Positions 1-5,978 of a DNA stretch of 7,214 nt are shown here, in pieces. The notes under the pieces are model-generated. The model worked only from the letters and a program-made list of their open reading frames with translations, ran no database searches and was not told the origin of the DNA. The translations under genes and the position numbers were made by a program. Where the stretch lies: assembly GCA_945957495.1 (NCBI GenBank), contig CAMFLG010000151.1, positions 1 through 7,214 on the forward strand. Reading direction: 5' to 3'. The stretch's first letter is position 1, and each line of letters begins with the position of its first letter. This stretch comes from an uncultured Pseudorhodobacter sp. Its GTDB lineage: Bacteria; Pseudomonadota; Alphaproteobacteria; Rhodobacterales; Rhodobacteraceae.

Positions 1-46
1 TACACTCGACTAGTCGTCGGCAGCGTCAGATGTGTATAAGAGACAG
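1..46 (+). other. Illumina P5 / Nextera adapter remnant (not genomic)
   Basis: Bases 14-46 match the complete 33-nt Nextera read-1 transposase adapter, ending in the Tn5 mosaic end (AGATGTGTATAAGAGACAG, 28-46). Bases 1-5 (TACAC) match the 3' end of the P5 oligo, and bases 6-13 (TCGACTAG) occupy the i5 index position and look like a standard Nextera index. The order P5 tail, index, adapter, insert is that of a library molecule, so this is untrimmed adapter at a contig end. It makes false peptides: LSLIHI on the end of the minus-strand pntB frame, and MYKRQ at the start of a plus-strand frame. Confidence 0.98.
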
Positions 47-1276
47 TTCCAGAACCGGCATCCCGGCAATCGGGCTGTTCGGGTCTTCTTGCGCTGCCGG
101 GTTCACGATGTCGTTCGAGCCGATGACGATGGCCACATCGGTCGAGGGGAAGTCCTCGTTGATCTCGTCCATCTCCATCACGATATCGTAGGGCACCCGC
201 GCCTCTGCCAGCAGAACGTTCATATGCCCGGGCAGACGGCCCGCCACCGGATGGATGGCAAAGCGCACGTTCTTGCCCTTGGCGCGCAGCTTGCGGGTCA
301 GTTCGGAAACCGATTGCTGCGCCTGCGCCACCGCCATGCCATAGCCCGGAATGATGATGACGCTATCCGCATCGTTCAGCGCCGCAGCCACACCTTCGGT
401 GTCAATCGCCACCTGCTCGCCGGTGATTTCCATTGCCGGGCCAGAGGCGCCACCAAAGCCGCCCAAGATCACCGAGATGAAATTGCGGTTCATCGCGCGG
501 CACATGATGTAGGACAGGATCGCACCGGAGGAACCGACCAGTGCCCCGACCACGATCAGCATGTTGTTGCCCAGCATGAAGCCCGTCGCCGCCGCCGCCC
601 AACCGGAATAGCTGTTCAGCATCGACACCACGACCGGCATGTCCGCGCCGCCGATGGCCATGACCAGATGCGCACCGATCACGAAGGCGATAAGGATCAT
701 CAGCAACACGGTCCAAAGCCCGCCGCCGACCAGATACATCACCAACAGCAGCGCACAGACAGCCAGCATCGCCACGTTCAGGGCATGCCGCCCCGGCAGT
801 TGCAGTGCCTTGCCGTCGATCTTGCCCGCCAGTTTGCCAAAGGCCACGACCGACCCGGTGAAGGTCACGGCACCGATGAAGGCACCAAGGAAGATTTCCA
901 CCTGATGGATCACCAACTCGGCCCCGGTCAGGCCATGCACCTCGATATGCGTACCGATCGAGATGAACACCGCCGCCAGACCCACCAGCGAATGCATCGC
1001 GGCCACCAGTTGCGGCATCTCTGTCATGCCGACCCTGCGCGCAACGACCAGACCGACAAAACCACCCAGCGCGAACAGCGGGATGAACAGAATGTGGTTG
1101 ATCGACCCCGGCCCGAACACCGTGGCAAACACCGCGATGGCCATGCCGACAATGCCATACCAGACCGAACGCTTGGCGCTTTCCTGGCTGCTCAACCCGC
1201 CCAGCGACAGGATGAACAGGATAGAGGCAATCACATAGGCCGCAGCCGTAAATCCCTGAGACCTGAAGCTTTCCAT
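47..1276 (-). CDS. pntB: NAD(P) transhydrogenase subunit beta (3'-truncated by contig edge)
   Basis: This is the beta subunit of the proton-translocating NAD(P)+ transhydrogenase of the inner membrane, which drives hydride transfer from NADH to NADP+ with the proton-motive force. The 410 genomic residues hold a long multi-helix membrane domain (dII, about residues 8-270) and then most of the NADP(H)-binding domain dIII. Visible marks are H95 in MHSLVGLAA and N221 in MLNSYSGW, which correspond to the proton-channel residues His91 and Asn222 of E. coli PntB. The dinucleotide motif GYGMAVAQAQ is at 311-320, HPVAGRLPGHMNV at 342-354, and GSNDIVNPAA at 386-395. The sequence stops being genomic after MPVLE (406-410); compared with the E. 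coli protein about 50 C-terminal residues are missing, including the KRSM nucleotide-binding segment. The apparent ending LSLIHI-stop is adapter translation. The start is supported by AGGGGGAA just upstream. The gene lies 14 bp after pntA, so the two are surely cotranscribed. Confidence 0.97.
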
Positions 1277-1290
1277 ATTTTCCCCCTGCC

Positions 1291-2850
1291 TCAGCTACGC
1301 TTGAACATCATGAGCATGCGCCGCGTCACCGCAAAGCCGCCGACAATGTTGATCCCGGTCATGAACACGCAAAGTGCGGCCAGGATGGTGACGGTCCAGC
1401 TGAGCGAACCGGTTTGCAGCACCGCCCCCACGATCACGATGGACGAAATCGCATTGGTGATCGCCATCAGCGGCGTGTGCAGCGAATGGCTGACGTTCCA
1501 GATCACGGTAAAGCCGATGAACACCGACAGCACAAAGACGATCATCTGCTGCATGAAGGCACCGGGGGCAACCCAGCCCAGCAGGCCCAGCACCACCGCG
1601 CCCAGTACCAACAGCGTGATCTGCCGCCGCCCGCGTTCGCGTTCAAGTGCAATCGGGTCCACCGGGGCCGCGACTTCGGCCTTGGGCTTCGGCTTGGCCG
1701 CCGCAATCGCCGCGACTTTCGGCGGCGGTGGCGGGAAGGTGATCGCATGATCCTTGGCGACCGTGGCGCCCCGGATCACATCATCCTCCATATTGTGAAC
1801 GATCACGCCGTCTTTCTTCGGTGTGAGGTCAGTCAGCATGTGGCGGATGTTGGTGGAATAAAGCGTCGAGGCTTGCGCCGCCATCTGGCTGGGGAAATCG
1901 GTATAGCCCACGATGGTCACGCCGTTTTCGCTGACGATCTTCTTGTCCATCACCGTCAGATCGCAGTTGCCGCCGCGTTCCGCCGCAAGGTCTACCACCA
2001 CCGAGCCGGGCTTCATCAGCGCGACCATATCGGCGGTCCAAAGCTTCGGCGCGGGCCGACCGGGAATCAACGCGGTGGTGATAACGATATCCATCTCCGG
2101 CGCCAGTTCGCGGAACTTCGCCAGTTGCGCCTCGCGGAATTCGGGGCTGGAGGGGGCTGCATAGCCGCCCGTCGCCGCACCGTCCTGTGCCTCGGCAAAG
2201 TCAAGGAACACGAAAGACGCGCCCATTGATTCGATCTGTTCCGAAACTTCCGGTCGCACGTCAAAGGCATAAACGATCGCGCCCAGCGAGGTCGCCGTGC
2301 CAATCGCGGCCAAACCGGCCACGCCTGCGCCCACGATCAGCACCTTGGCCGGGGGCACCTTGCCCGCCGCCGTCACCTGACCGGTGAAGAACCGGCCAAA
2401 GTTGCTGCCCGCCTCGATCACCGCGCGATAGCCCGCGATATTGGCCATCGACGACAGCGCGTCCATCTTCTGCGCGCGGCTGATCCGCGGCACCATGTCC
2501 ATCGCCACCACGGTCGCACCCCGGGCCTTGACGATTTCCAGAAGCTCGGGGTTCTGCGCCGGCCAGAAGAACGAGATCAGCGTCTGCCCCTCGCGCAGCG
2601 CCTCTGCCTCGGCCTGTTCGGGGCCACGCACCTTGACGATCACATCCGCCGCCGCCAGCACCGCCGCCGCATCGGGCAACACCTCGACGCCCGCCGCGGT
2701 ATAAAGCGCGTCCGCAAACCCCGCCTTCGCCCCCGCCCCCGCCTGAATGCAGCAGCTATGGCCCAGTTTGACCAAAGCCAGCGCTGAATCCGGCGTCATC
2801 GCCACCCGGTTTTCACCGGGGAAAATCTCACCCAAAGCCCCGATTTTCAT
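1291..2850 (-). CDS. pntA: NAD(P) transhydrogenase subunit alpha (fused type)
   Basis: The alpha subunit carries the NAD(H)-binding domain dI and part of the membrane domain of the proton-translocating transhydrogenase. Its 519 residues are close to the usual fused (E. coli-type) length of about 510-525, unlike the split PntAA/PntAB of Rhodospirillum rubrum. Domain dI (1 to about 370) opens with the family-typical MKIGALGEIFPGENRVAMTP. It has RISRAQKMDALSSMANIAGYRAV near 122-144, the Rossmann loop GAGVAG at 174-179 with the ribose-binding acid D197 in AFDVRP, and the mobile-loop tyrosine Y230 in GGY. A Pro/Ala/Lys linker (PPPPP at 373-377, KPKPKAE at 386-392) leads to about four transmembrane helices from 410 to 507. 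The start at 2850 has a strong GAGGGGGAAG ribosome site. It sits 87 bp downstream of the methyltransferase gene on the same strand, so either shared transcription or its own promoter in the gap is possible; I see no clear promoter there. Confidence 0.98.
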   Translation of the reverse strand: MKIGALGEIFPGENRVAMTPDSALALVKLGHSCCIQAGAGAKAGFADALYTAAGVEVLPDAAAVLAAADVIVKVRGPEQAEAEALREGQTLISFFWPAQNPELLEIVKARGATVVAMDMVPRISRAQKMDALSSMANIAGYRAVIEAGSNFGRFFTGQVTAAGKVPPAKVLIVGAGVAGLAAIGTATSLGAIVYAFDVRPEVSEQIESMGASFVFLDFAEAQDGAATGGYAAPSSPEFREAQLAKFRELAPEMDIVITTALIPGRPAPKLWTADMVALMKPGSVVVDLAAERGGNCDLTVMDKKIVSENGVTIVGYTDFPSQMAAQASTLYSTNIRHMLTDLTPKKDGVIVHNMEDDVIRGATVAKDHAITFPPPPPKVAAIAAAKPKPKAEVAAPVDPIALERERGRRQITLLVLGAVVLGLLGWVAPGAFMQQMIVFVLSVFIGFTVIWNVSHSLHTPLMAITNAISSIVIVGAVLQTGSLSWTVTILAALCVFMTGINIVGGFAVTRRMLMMFKRS

Positions 2851-2868
2851 GCGTGTTCTTCCCCCTCT

Positions 2869-2881
2869 GCGGCAAGGCCGC
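2869..2881 (-). other. Short hairpin upstream of the pntA ribosome site
   Basis: GCGGC and GCCGC form a 5-bp GC stem around a 3-base loop just 5' of the GAGGGGGAAG ribosome site of pntA. It could restrain translation initiation, but a stem this short is common by chance in DNA of this composition. I attach no function to it. Confidence 0.3.
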
Positions 2882-2937
2882 GTCTTAATTCGCTCTCACC
2901 CGGCCCAAAAGCCGCACCTCAAACCGTTAACCCACAC

Positions 2938-3396
2938 CTATATCCAACGCCGCGTCTTGATGAACCACAGCGCCGCCGCGTCGCCGAAACTGTCGGCCAG
3001 ACAATCCTCTTCAACGCTGATGAACCGATCCGTGATCACCCAGATCAAGCCCGCCACCACCAGAAGGCCCAAGGGTGCATCCCACCAGAACATCGCAGCC
3101 AAAACCACGAACACATCGCCCAGATAGATCGGATTGCGCGACAGCGCAAACACGCCGTCCGTCATTAACACCGTCGGTTGCCCGCGCGGGTTCACCGTGG
3201 TGCGCGCCCGGTGCATCTGCCAGGCCGCACGGCCCATCAGCCACAGCCCGATGATCAGACAGGCAAGCGCAAGCCCCGGCCCGTAGATGCCAAAACCAAC
3301 CGGAAAGCCGATCCAGCCCAGCAGCCAGACCGCCAGCACGGCACCCAGCGTCCACAGGGGCGGCCAGTCAAACAGCTTGACGATCATATCCGGCAT
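2938..3396 (-). CDS. Isoprenylcysteine carboxyl methyltransferase-like membrane protein
   Basis: This is a 152-residue integral membrane protein of the ICMT/PEMT-like methyltransferase family, which uses S-adenosylmethionine. The bacterial members mostly have unknown substrates; a lipid or other hydrophobic acceptor is a family-level guess. About four hydrophobic segments are visible (roughly 13-33, 37-54, 93-106, 108-123). The family core is clear: TTVNPRGQPTVLMTDGVF (66-83) runs into SRNPIYLG (86-93), the conserved RNP-x-Y-x-G motif. Near the C-terminus EEDCLADSFGD (129-139) matches the EE..L...FG signature, and RRWI ends the protein. The usual aromatic 'FG.aY..Y' stretch reads FGDAAALWF here, a modest deviation. 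Length is normal for the bacterial family. The ATG at 3396 has AAAAGGA eight bases upstream. It is divergent from kynU and upstream of pntAB on the same strand, but I see no functional link to either. Confidence 0.88.
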   Translation of the reverse strand: MPDMIVKLFDWPPLWTLGAVLAVWLLGWIGFPVGFGIYGPGLALACLIIGLWLMGRAAWQMHRARTTVNPRGQPTVLMTDGVFALSRNPIYLGDVFVVLAAMFWWDAPLGLLVVAGLIWVITDRFISVEEDCLADSFGDAAALWFIKTRRWI

Positions 3397-3509
3397 TCAG
3401 ACAATCCTTTTCTGCGGTTGCATCATGCCCGTCCCTTTCGCCGATGCAATCGCTTTTGGCAGAAAAAGAGTCGCATCCCGCCTTTTCATCCTGCACTGCA
3501 GCCCACAAC

Positions 3510-3527
3510 AATTTCAAGCTTGAAATT
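3510..3527. promoter_or_regulatory. Perfect 18-bp palindrome, candidate operator
   Basis: AATTTCAAGCTTGAAATT is an exact 18-bp palindrome without a spacer, in an AT-rich island between the divergent methyltransferase gene and kynU. Its right half supplies TTGAAA (3520-3525), a fair -35 element. A gapless two-fold symmetric site over a -35 is typical of a dimeric transcription factor. kyn genes elsewhere are controlled by local Lrp/AsnC-type (KynR) or other regulators, but no regulator gene lies in the window, so the binding protein is unknown. Confidence 0.6.
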
Positions 3528-3547
3528 AATTACCGATCCCCTATTGA
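3520..3547 (+). promoter_or_regulatory. Possible sigma-70-type promoter for kynU
   Basis: TTGAAA (3520-3525) matches the -35 consensus at five of six positions. After 16 bp comes TATTGA (3542-3547), a weak -10 with three of six matches. Transcription would begin near 3553-3556, about 40 bases before the kynU ATG. The -35 overlaps the right half of the palindrome. The weak -10 would suit an activated promoter or one read by an alphaproteobacterial polymerase with relaxed needs; this is inference. Confidence 0.35.
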
Positions 3548-3560
3548 TTGCGGCTAAACA

Positions 3561-3580
3561 AGGGTGCAGGCTCTGCCCCT
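3561..3580 (+). other. Leader hairpin before the kynU ribosome site
   Basis: AGGG-T-GCAG pairs with CTGCCCCT across a 3-base loop (GCT at 3570-3572), giving an 8-bp stem with one bulged T. The stem ends directly against the AAAAGGAG ribosome site (3581-3588), six bases from the kynU ATG. It has no U-run on its own, so it is not a simple terminator. It could affect initiation or message stability, or be chance. Confidence 0.4.
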
Positions 3581-3594
3581 AAAAGGAGTGCCGC

Positions 3595-4791
3595 ATGACC
3601 ACCGATTTCGCCGCCACCAAGCGCCTGTTCCACCTGCCCGAAGGCATGATCTATCTGGACGGCAACTCGCTTGGCCCCCTGCCGAAATCGGCCGCCGCGC
3701 GCGTTGCAAAAACCGTGACGGCGGAATGGGGGGATATGCTGATCACCGGCTGGAACAAGGCGGGCTGGATGGATATGCCGATGCGGGTGGGCGATCGCAT
3801 CGCGCGCCTGATCGGGGCAGAGGCAGGCCATGTGGTGATGGGCGACACGCTGTCGATCAAAGTCTATCAGGCGCTGGCCTCGGCCCTGGAAATGAACCCG
3901 ACGCGCCGGGTGATCCTGTCCGATACCGGCAACTTCCCGTCCGATCTTTACATGGCCGAAGGGCTGTGCCGCACGCTTGGCCCGGCCTACACGCTAAAAA
4001 CCGTGGCGCCCGAAGATGTCTGGGACCAGATCGACGAAACCGTGGCCGTCACCCTGATCACCGAGGTGGATTACCGCACCGGGCGCAAGCATGACATGAA
4101 GGCGATCACCGCACGCGCGCATGAAAAGGGCGCGCTGGCGATCTGGGATCTGGCGCATTCGGCAGGCGCGCTGCCGGTGGATCTGTCTGGCTGCAACGCC
4201 GATTTCGCGGCAGGCTGCACCTATAAGTACCTCAACTCCGGCCCCGGTGGCCCGGCCTTCATCTATGTGGCCCCGCGCCATGCCGAACGCGCCCGCCCGG
4301 CCCTGTCGGGCTGGCAAGGCCATGCCGCCCCCTTCGCCTTCGATCTGTCCTACCGCCCCGCGACCGGCGCCGAACGCATGCGCGTCGGCACCCCGCCGAT
4401 CCTGCAACTTGCGGCGCTTGAGGCCTCGCTGGACATCTGGGACAGCGTCGATATGGCCGATCTGCGCACCGCCTCGCTGGCGCTGACCGACCAGTTCATC
4501 GCCGGTATCGAAGCCGCCTGCCCGACGCTGCACCTGGCCACACCGCGCGACCATGGCCTGCGTGGCAGTCAGGTGTCGTTCCGCCACCCCGAAGGCTATG
4601 CCATCATGCAGGCGATGATCGCCCGCGGCGTCATCGGTGATTTCCGTGCGCCCGATATCATCCGCTGTGGCTTCACCCCGCTGTTCATCGACGAAAGTGA
4701 CGTGGCCGCGGCCATCGCAATCATCAGCGATATCATGCAAAACAACCTCTGGGACCGCCCGGAATACAAGACCCGCGCGAAAGTCACCTGA
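3595..4791 (+). CDS. kynU: Kynureninase
   Basis: Kynureninase (EC 3.7.1.3) is a cytoplasmic, PLP-dependent fold-type I enzyme that cleaves L-kynurenine to anthranilate and L-alanine in tryptophan catabolism. The protein has 398 residues, in the usual range of about 400-420 for bacteria. Family signatures are unmistakable: HLPEGMIYLDGNSLGPLP (13-30); IWDLAHSAGALPVDL (183-197), with D185 and H188 near the cofactor ring; CTYKYLNSGPGGPAF (208-222), with K211 as the PLP Schiff-base lysine; and LSGWQGHAAPFAFD. The ATG at 3595 follows AAGGAG with a six-base gap, and the N-terminus lines up with the family. It is the first gene of the rightward group; kynA follows after a 250-bp spacer. The downstream spacer shows that the two are not tightly coupled. 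Confidence 0.98.
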   Translation: MTTDFAATKRLFHLPEGMIYLDGNSLGPLPKSAAARVAKTVTAEWGDMLITGWNKAGWMDMPMRVGDRIARLIGAEAGHVVMGDTLSIKVYQALASALEMNPTRRVILSDTGNFPSDLYMAEGLCRTLGPAYTLKTVAPEDVWDQIDETVAVTLITEVDYRTGRKHDMKAITARAHEKGALAIWDLAHSAGALPVDLSGCNADFAAGCTYKYLNSGPGGPAFIYVAPRHAERARPALSGWQGHAAPFAFDLSYRPATGAERMRVGTPPILQLAALEASLDIWDSVDMADLRTASLALTDQFIAGIEAACPTLHLATPRDHGLRGSQVSFRHPEGYAIMQAMIARGVIGDFRAPDIIRCGFTPLFIDESDVAAAIAIISDIMQNNLWDRPEYKTRAKVT

Positions 4792-4802
4792 TGCGCGCCG
4801 TA

Positions 4803-4885
4803 TTCATCTTGGCTGAAATACTCCCGCCGGAGGCACCCGGCCGATCCGCCGGAGCCTCCGGCGGGGATATTTTGACCAATGTGAA
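4803..4885. repeat. Intergenic imperfect inverted repeat, Rhodobacterales-type
   Basis: The arms 4803-4833 and 4855-4885 are inverted copies with 24 of 31 positions matching, around a 21-base loop. The innermost 11 positions of each arm pair perfectly (CCCGCCGGAGG with CCTCCGGCGGG). A competing structure exists: CCGCCGGAG (4846-4854) and CTCCGGCGG (4856-4864) are perfect 9-bp arms around one base, followed by GGATATTTTG. Elements reading roughly 'GGGGATATTTT..CCAA.GTGAA' are, from memory, frequent between genes in Rhodobacteraceae. Transcribed, it can fold strongly and may end or attenuate transcription after kynU, or stabilise the kynU message. Confidence 0.7.
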
Positions 4886-4987
4886 AGCCACGCAGGCGCC
4901 CCTCTGCCGCCCTGCCGGTTGGATTGCGCTCTGGCGCCGCATCGGCAACCTTTCTGTGCTCAACCGGATGACCCGGGCTTGACCGCC

Positions 4988-5012
4988 GTAGGGTGGGCAA
5001 TCCTGCCCACCC
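4988..5012 (+). repeat. REP-like hairpin with GTAG head
   Basis: GTAG (4988-4991) is followed by the perfect arms GGTGGGCA (4992-4999) and TGCCCACC (5004-5011), with loop ATCC. The G at 4991 and C at 5012 can extend the stem to 9 bp. A GTAG tetranucleotide directly 5' of a GC palindrome is the hallmark of REP sequences mobilised by RAYT (IS200-like Y1) transposases. The GGGTGGGCA..TGCCCACC form is a recurrent intergenic motif. It ends 29 bases before the kynA ATG, so it may also be in the kynA leader. No RAYT gene lies in the window. Confidence 0.55.
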
Positions 5013-5031
5013 CGCTCATGCCCCCTTATCC

Positions 5032-5036
5032 GGAGA
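5032..5036 (+). promoter_or_regulatory. kynA ribosome binding site, fixing the start
   Basis: GGAGA lies five bases before the ATG at 5042. The reading frame is open further upstream with an ATG at 5018 and others, but 5018 has no ribosome site and directly follows the REP-like hairpin. The N-terminus typical of tryptophan dioxygenases begins from 5042. Confidence 0.8.
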
Positions 5037-5041
5037 CACCG

Positions 5042-5875
5042 ATGACCACCTACGATCCCTCCCGCGACGGCGCGCAAATGTCCTTTGACGGCCGCATGTC
5101 CTATGGCGACTACCTGCATATCGACCAGATCCTGACCGCGCAGCGGCAACTGACCCCGGCGCATGACGAGATGCTGTTCATCATTCAGCATCAGACCTCA
5201 GAGCTTTGGATGAAGCTTGCCCTGCACGAACTCGACGCCGCCCGCCGCGCCGTGGCCGAAGATCGCGCGCGCGAGGCGTTCAAGATGCTGTCGCGGATCA
5301 GCCGCATCTTTGAACAGCTGAATTCCGCCTGGGACGTGCTGCGCACCATGACCCCCGCCGATTACACCACCTTCCGCGAAGGGCTGGGGCAATCGTCGGG
5401 CTTTCAGTCCTGGCAATACCGGCTGATCGAATACGCCGTCGGCAACCGCAACCTGTCGATGCTGAAACCCCACGCCCACCGCGCCGACATCACCGCCAGG
5501 CTCGAGGCCGAACTGGCCCGCCCCACGCTTTATGACGAGGCGCTGCGCCATCTTGCCCGCGCGGGGCTACCGGTTCCGGCAGAGGTGCTGAACCGCGATC
5601 TGCGCCAGCCCTGGGTGGCGCAGGACGGTGTGCAGGCGGTCTGGGAAATGGTCTACCGCGAGCCGCTGAAATATTGGCAGGCTTACGAGTTGGCCGAAAA
5701 GCTGGTGGATTTCGAGGATTACTTCCGCCGCTGGCGCTTTAACCACGTCACTACGGTGGAACGGGTGATCGGCCTCAAACGCGGCACAGGCGGCACCTCG
5801 GGCGTGTCCTATCTGCGCCGGATGCTGGAAGTAGAGCTTTTCCCGGAACTTTGGCACCTGCGCACGTCACTTTGA
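5042..5875 (+). CDS. kynA: Tryptophan 2,3-dioxygenase
   Basis: Tryptophan 2,3-dioxygenase (EC 1.13.11.11) is a cytoplasmic heme enzyme that oxidises L-tryptophan to N-formyl-L-kynurenine, the first step of the kynurenine pathway; family members are homotetramers. The protein has 277 residues, normal for bacterial forms. Family motifs include MSYGDYLHIDQIL (19-31), HDEMLFIIQHQTSELWMKL (41-59), SGFQSWQYR (119-127) and RGTGGTSGVSYLR (247-259). Compared from memory with the Xanthomonas campestris enzyme, all key residues appear with a constant offset of five: distal H50 (His55), Y108 (Tyr113) and R112 (Arg117) for substrate binding, heme axial ligand H235 (His240) in NHVTTVERV, and T249 (Thr254). 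It should therefore be active. It lies downstream of kynU, the reverse of the common kynA-kynB-kynU order, and kynB is absent. The ribosome site GGAGA supports the 5042 start. Confidence 0.98.
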   Translation: MTTYDPSRDGAQMSFDGRMSYGDYLHIDQILTAQRQLTPAHDEMLFIIQHQTSELWMKLALHELDAARRAVAEDRAREAFKMLSRISRIFEQLNSAWDVLRTMTPADYTTFREGLGQSSGFQSWQYRLIEYAVGNRNLSMLKPHAHRADITARLEAELARPTLYDEALRHLARAGLPVPAEVLNRDLRQPWVAQDGVQAVWEMVYREPLKYWQAYELAEKLVDFEDYFRRWRFNHVTTVERVIGLKRGTGGTSGVSYLRRMLEVELFPELWHLRTSL

Positions 5876-5921
5876 TCATTGCAGACTTGCCTCTTTTTGG
5901 CGGGCAGGGCATTGATCATTG
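5872..5921 (+). repeat. Pair of 10-bp direct repeats after kynA
   Basis: TTGATCATTG occurs exactly at 5872-5881, overlapping the kynA stop codon, and at 5912-5921, 40 bp apart. Each copy contains the palindrome TGATCA. This lies in the 103-bp gap before the L,D-transpeptidase and could be a two-site operator on one DNA face (about four helical turns), but a chance match is quite possible. Confidence 0.3.
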
Positions 5922-5940
5922 GATGGAAACAAGGATTCAA

Positions 5941-5969
5941 GGGGCGGTTTCGCGCTGCCCCGCAAAGGG
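5941..5969 (+). promoter_or_regulatory. Leader hairpin and ribosome site of the L,D-transpeptidase
   Basis: GGGGCGG (5941-5947) and CTGCCCC (5955-5961) can form a 7-bp stem with one G-T pair. AAAGGG (5964-5969) follows, nine bases before the ATG at 5979. The ribosome site supports 5979 rather than the in-frame TTG at 5919, which has none. The hairpin has no U-run and its role is unknown. Confidence 0.4.
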
Positions 5970-5978
5970 CGATACGGA

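Larger units (their letters stand above)
4792..5041. other. kynU-kynA spacer holding two repeat elements
   Basis: This 250-bp gap separates two genes of one pathway. It contains a large inverted repeat (4803-4885), a stretch with no recognisable content (about 4886-4987), a REP-like hairpin (4988-5012) and the kynA ribosome site. A 63-codon frame beginning at the kynU stop (ATG at 4791) runs through the inverted repeat, but its peptide is just a reading of the repeat. I do not regard it as a gene. No formamidase gene (kynB) or remnant is visible here. Confidence 0.7.

Noticed and set aside
32..1750. Long plus-strand open frame of 572 codons opposite pntB and pntA
   Set aside because: It starts inside the adapter (MYKRQ), lies antisense to two unmistakable conserved genes, and its His/Arg/Gln-rich composition is typical of reverse-strand shadow frames in GC-rich DNA.
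3491..3501. CTGCACTGCAG, a second short palindrome near the 18-bp one
   Set aside because: Only five bases per arm with a central base; not distinctive enough to call a site.
3178..3582. Plus-strand frame of 134 codons across the methyltransferase gene and the divergent promoter region
   Set aside because: It is antisense to a conserved membrane protein, has no ribosome site, and continues through the palindrome and promoter region.
4791..4982. 63-codon frame whose ATG overlaps the kynU stop (TGATG)
   Set aside because: The overlap looks like translational coupling, but the peptide is a reading of the intergenic inverted repeat and unstructured spacer, with no domain and no ribosome site of its own.
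5018..5041. Upstream in-frame ATG for kynA adding eight residues
   Set aside because: It has no ribosome site and follows the REP-like hairpin directly; the ATG at 5042 has GGAGA and matches the family N-terminus.
5919..5978. TTG start extending the L,D-transpeptidase by 20 residues
   Set aside because: No ribosome site precedes it, and the extra residues would bury the lipoprotein signal peptide that begins at 5979.
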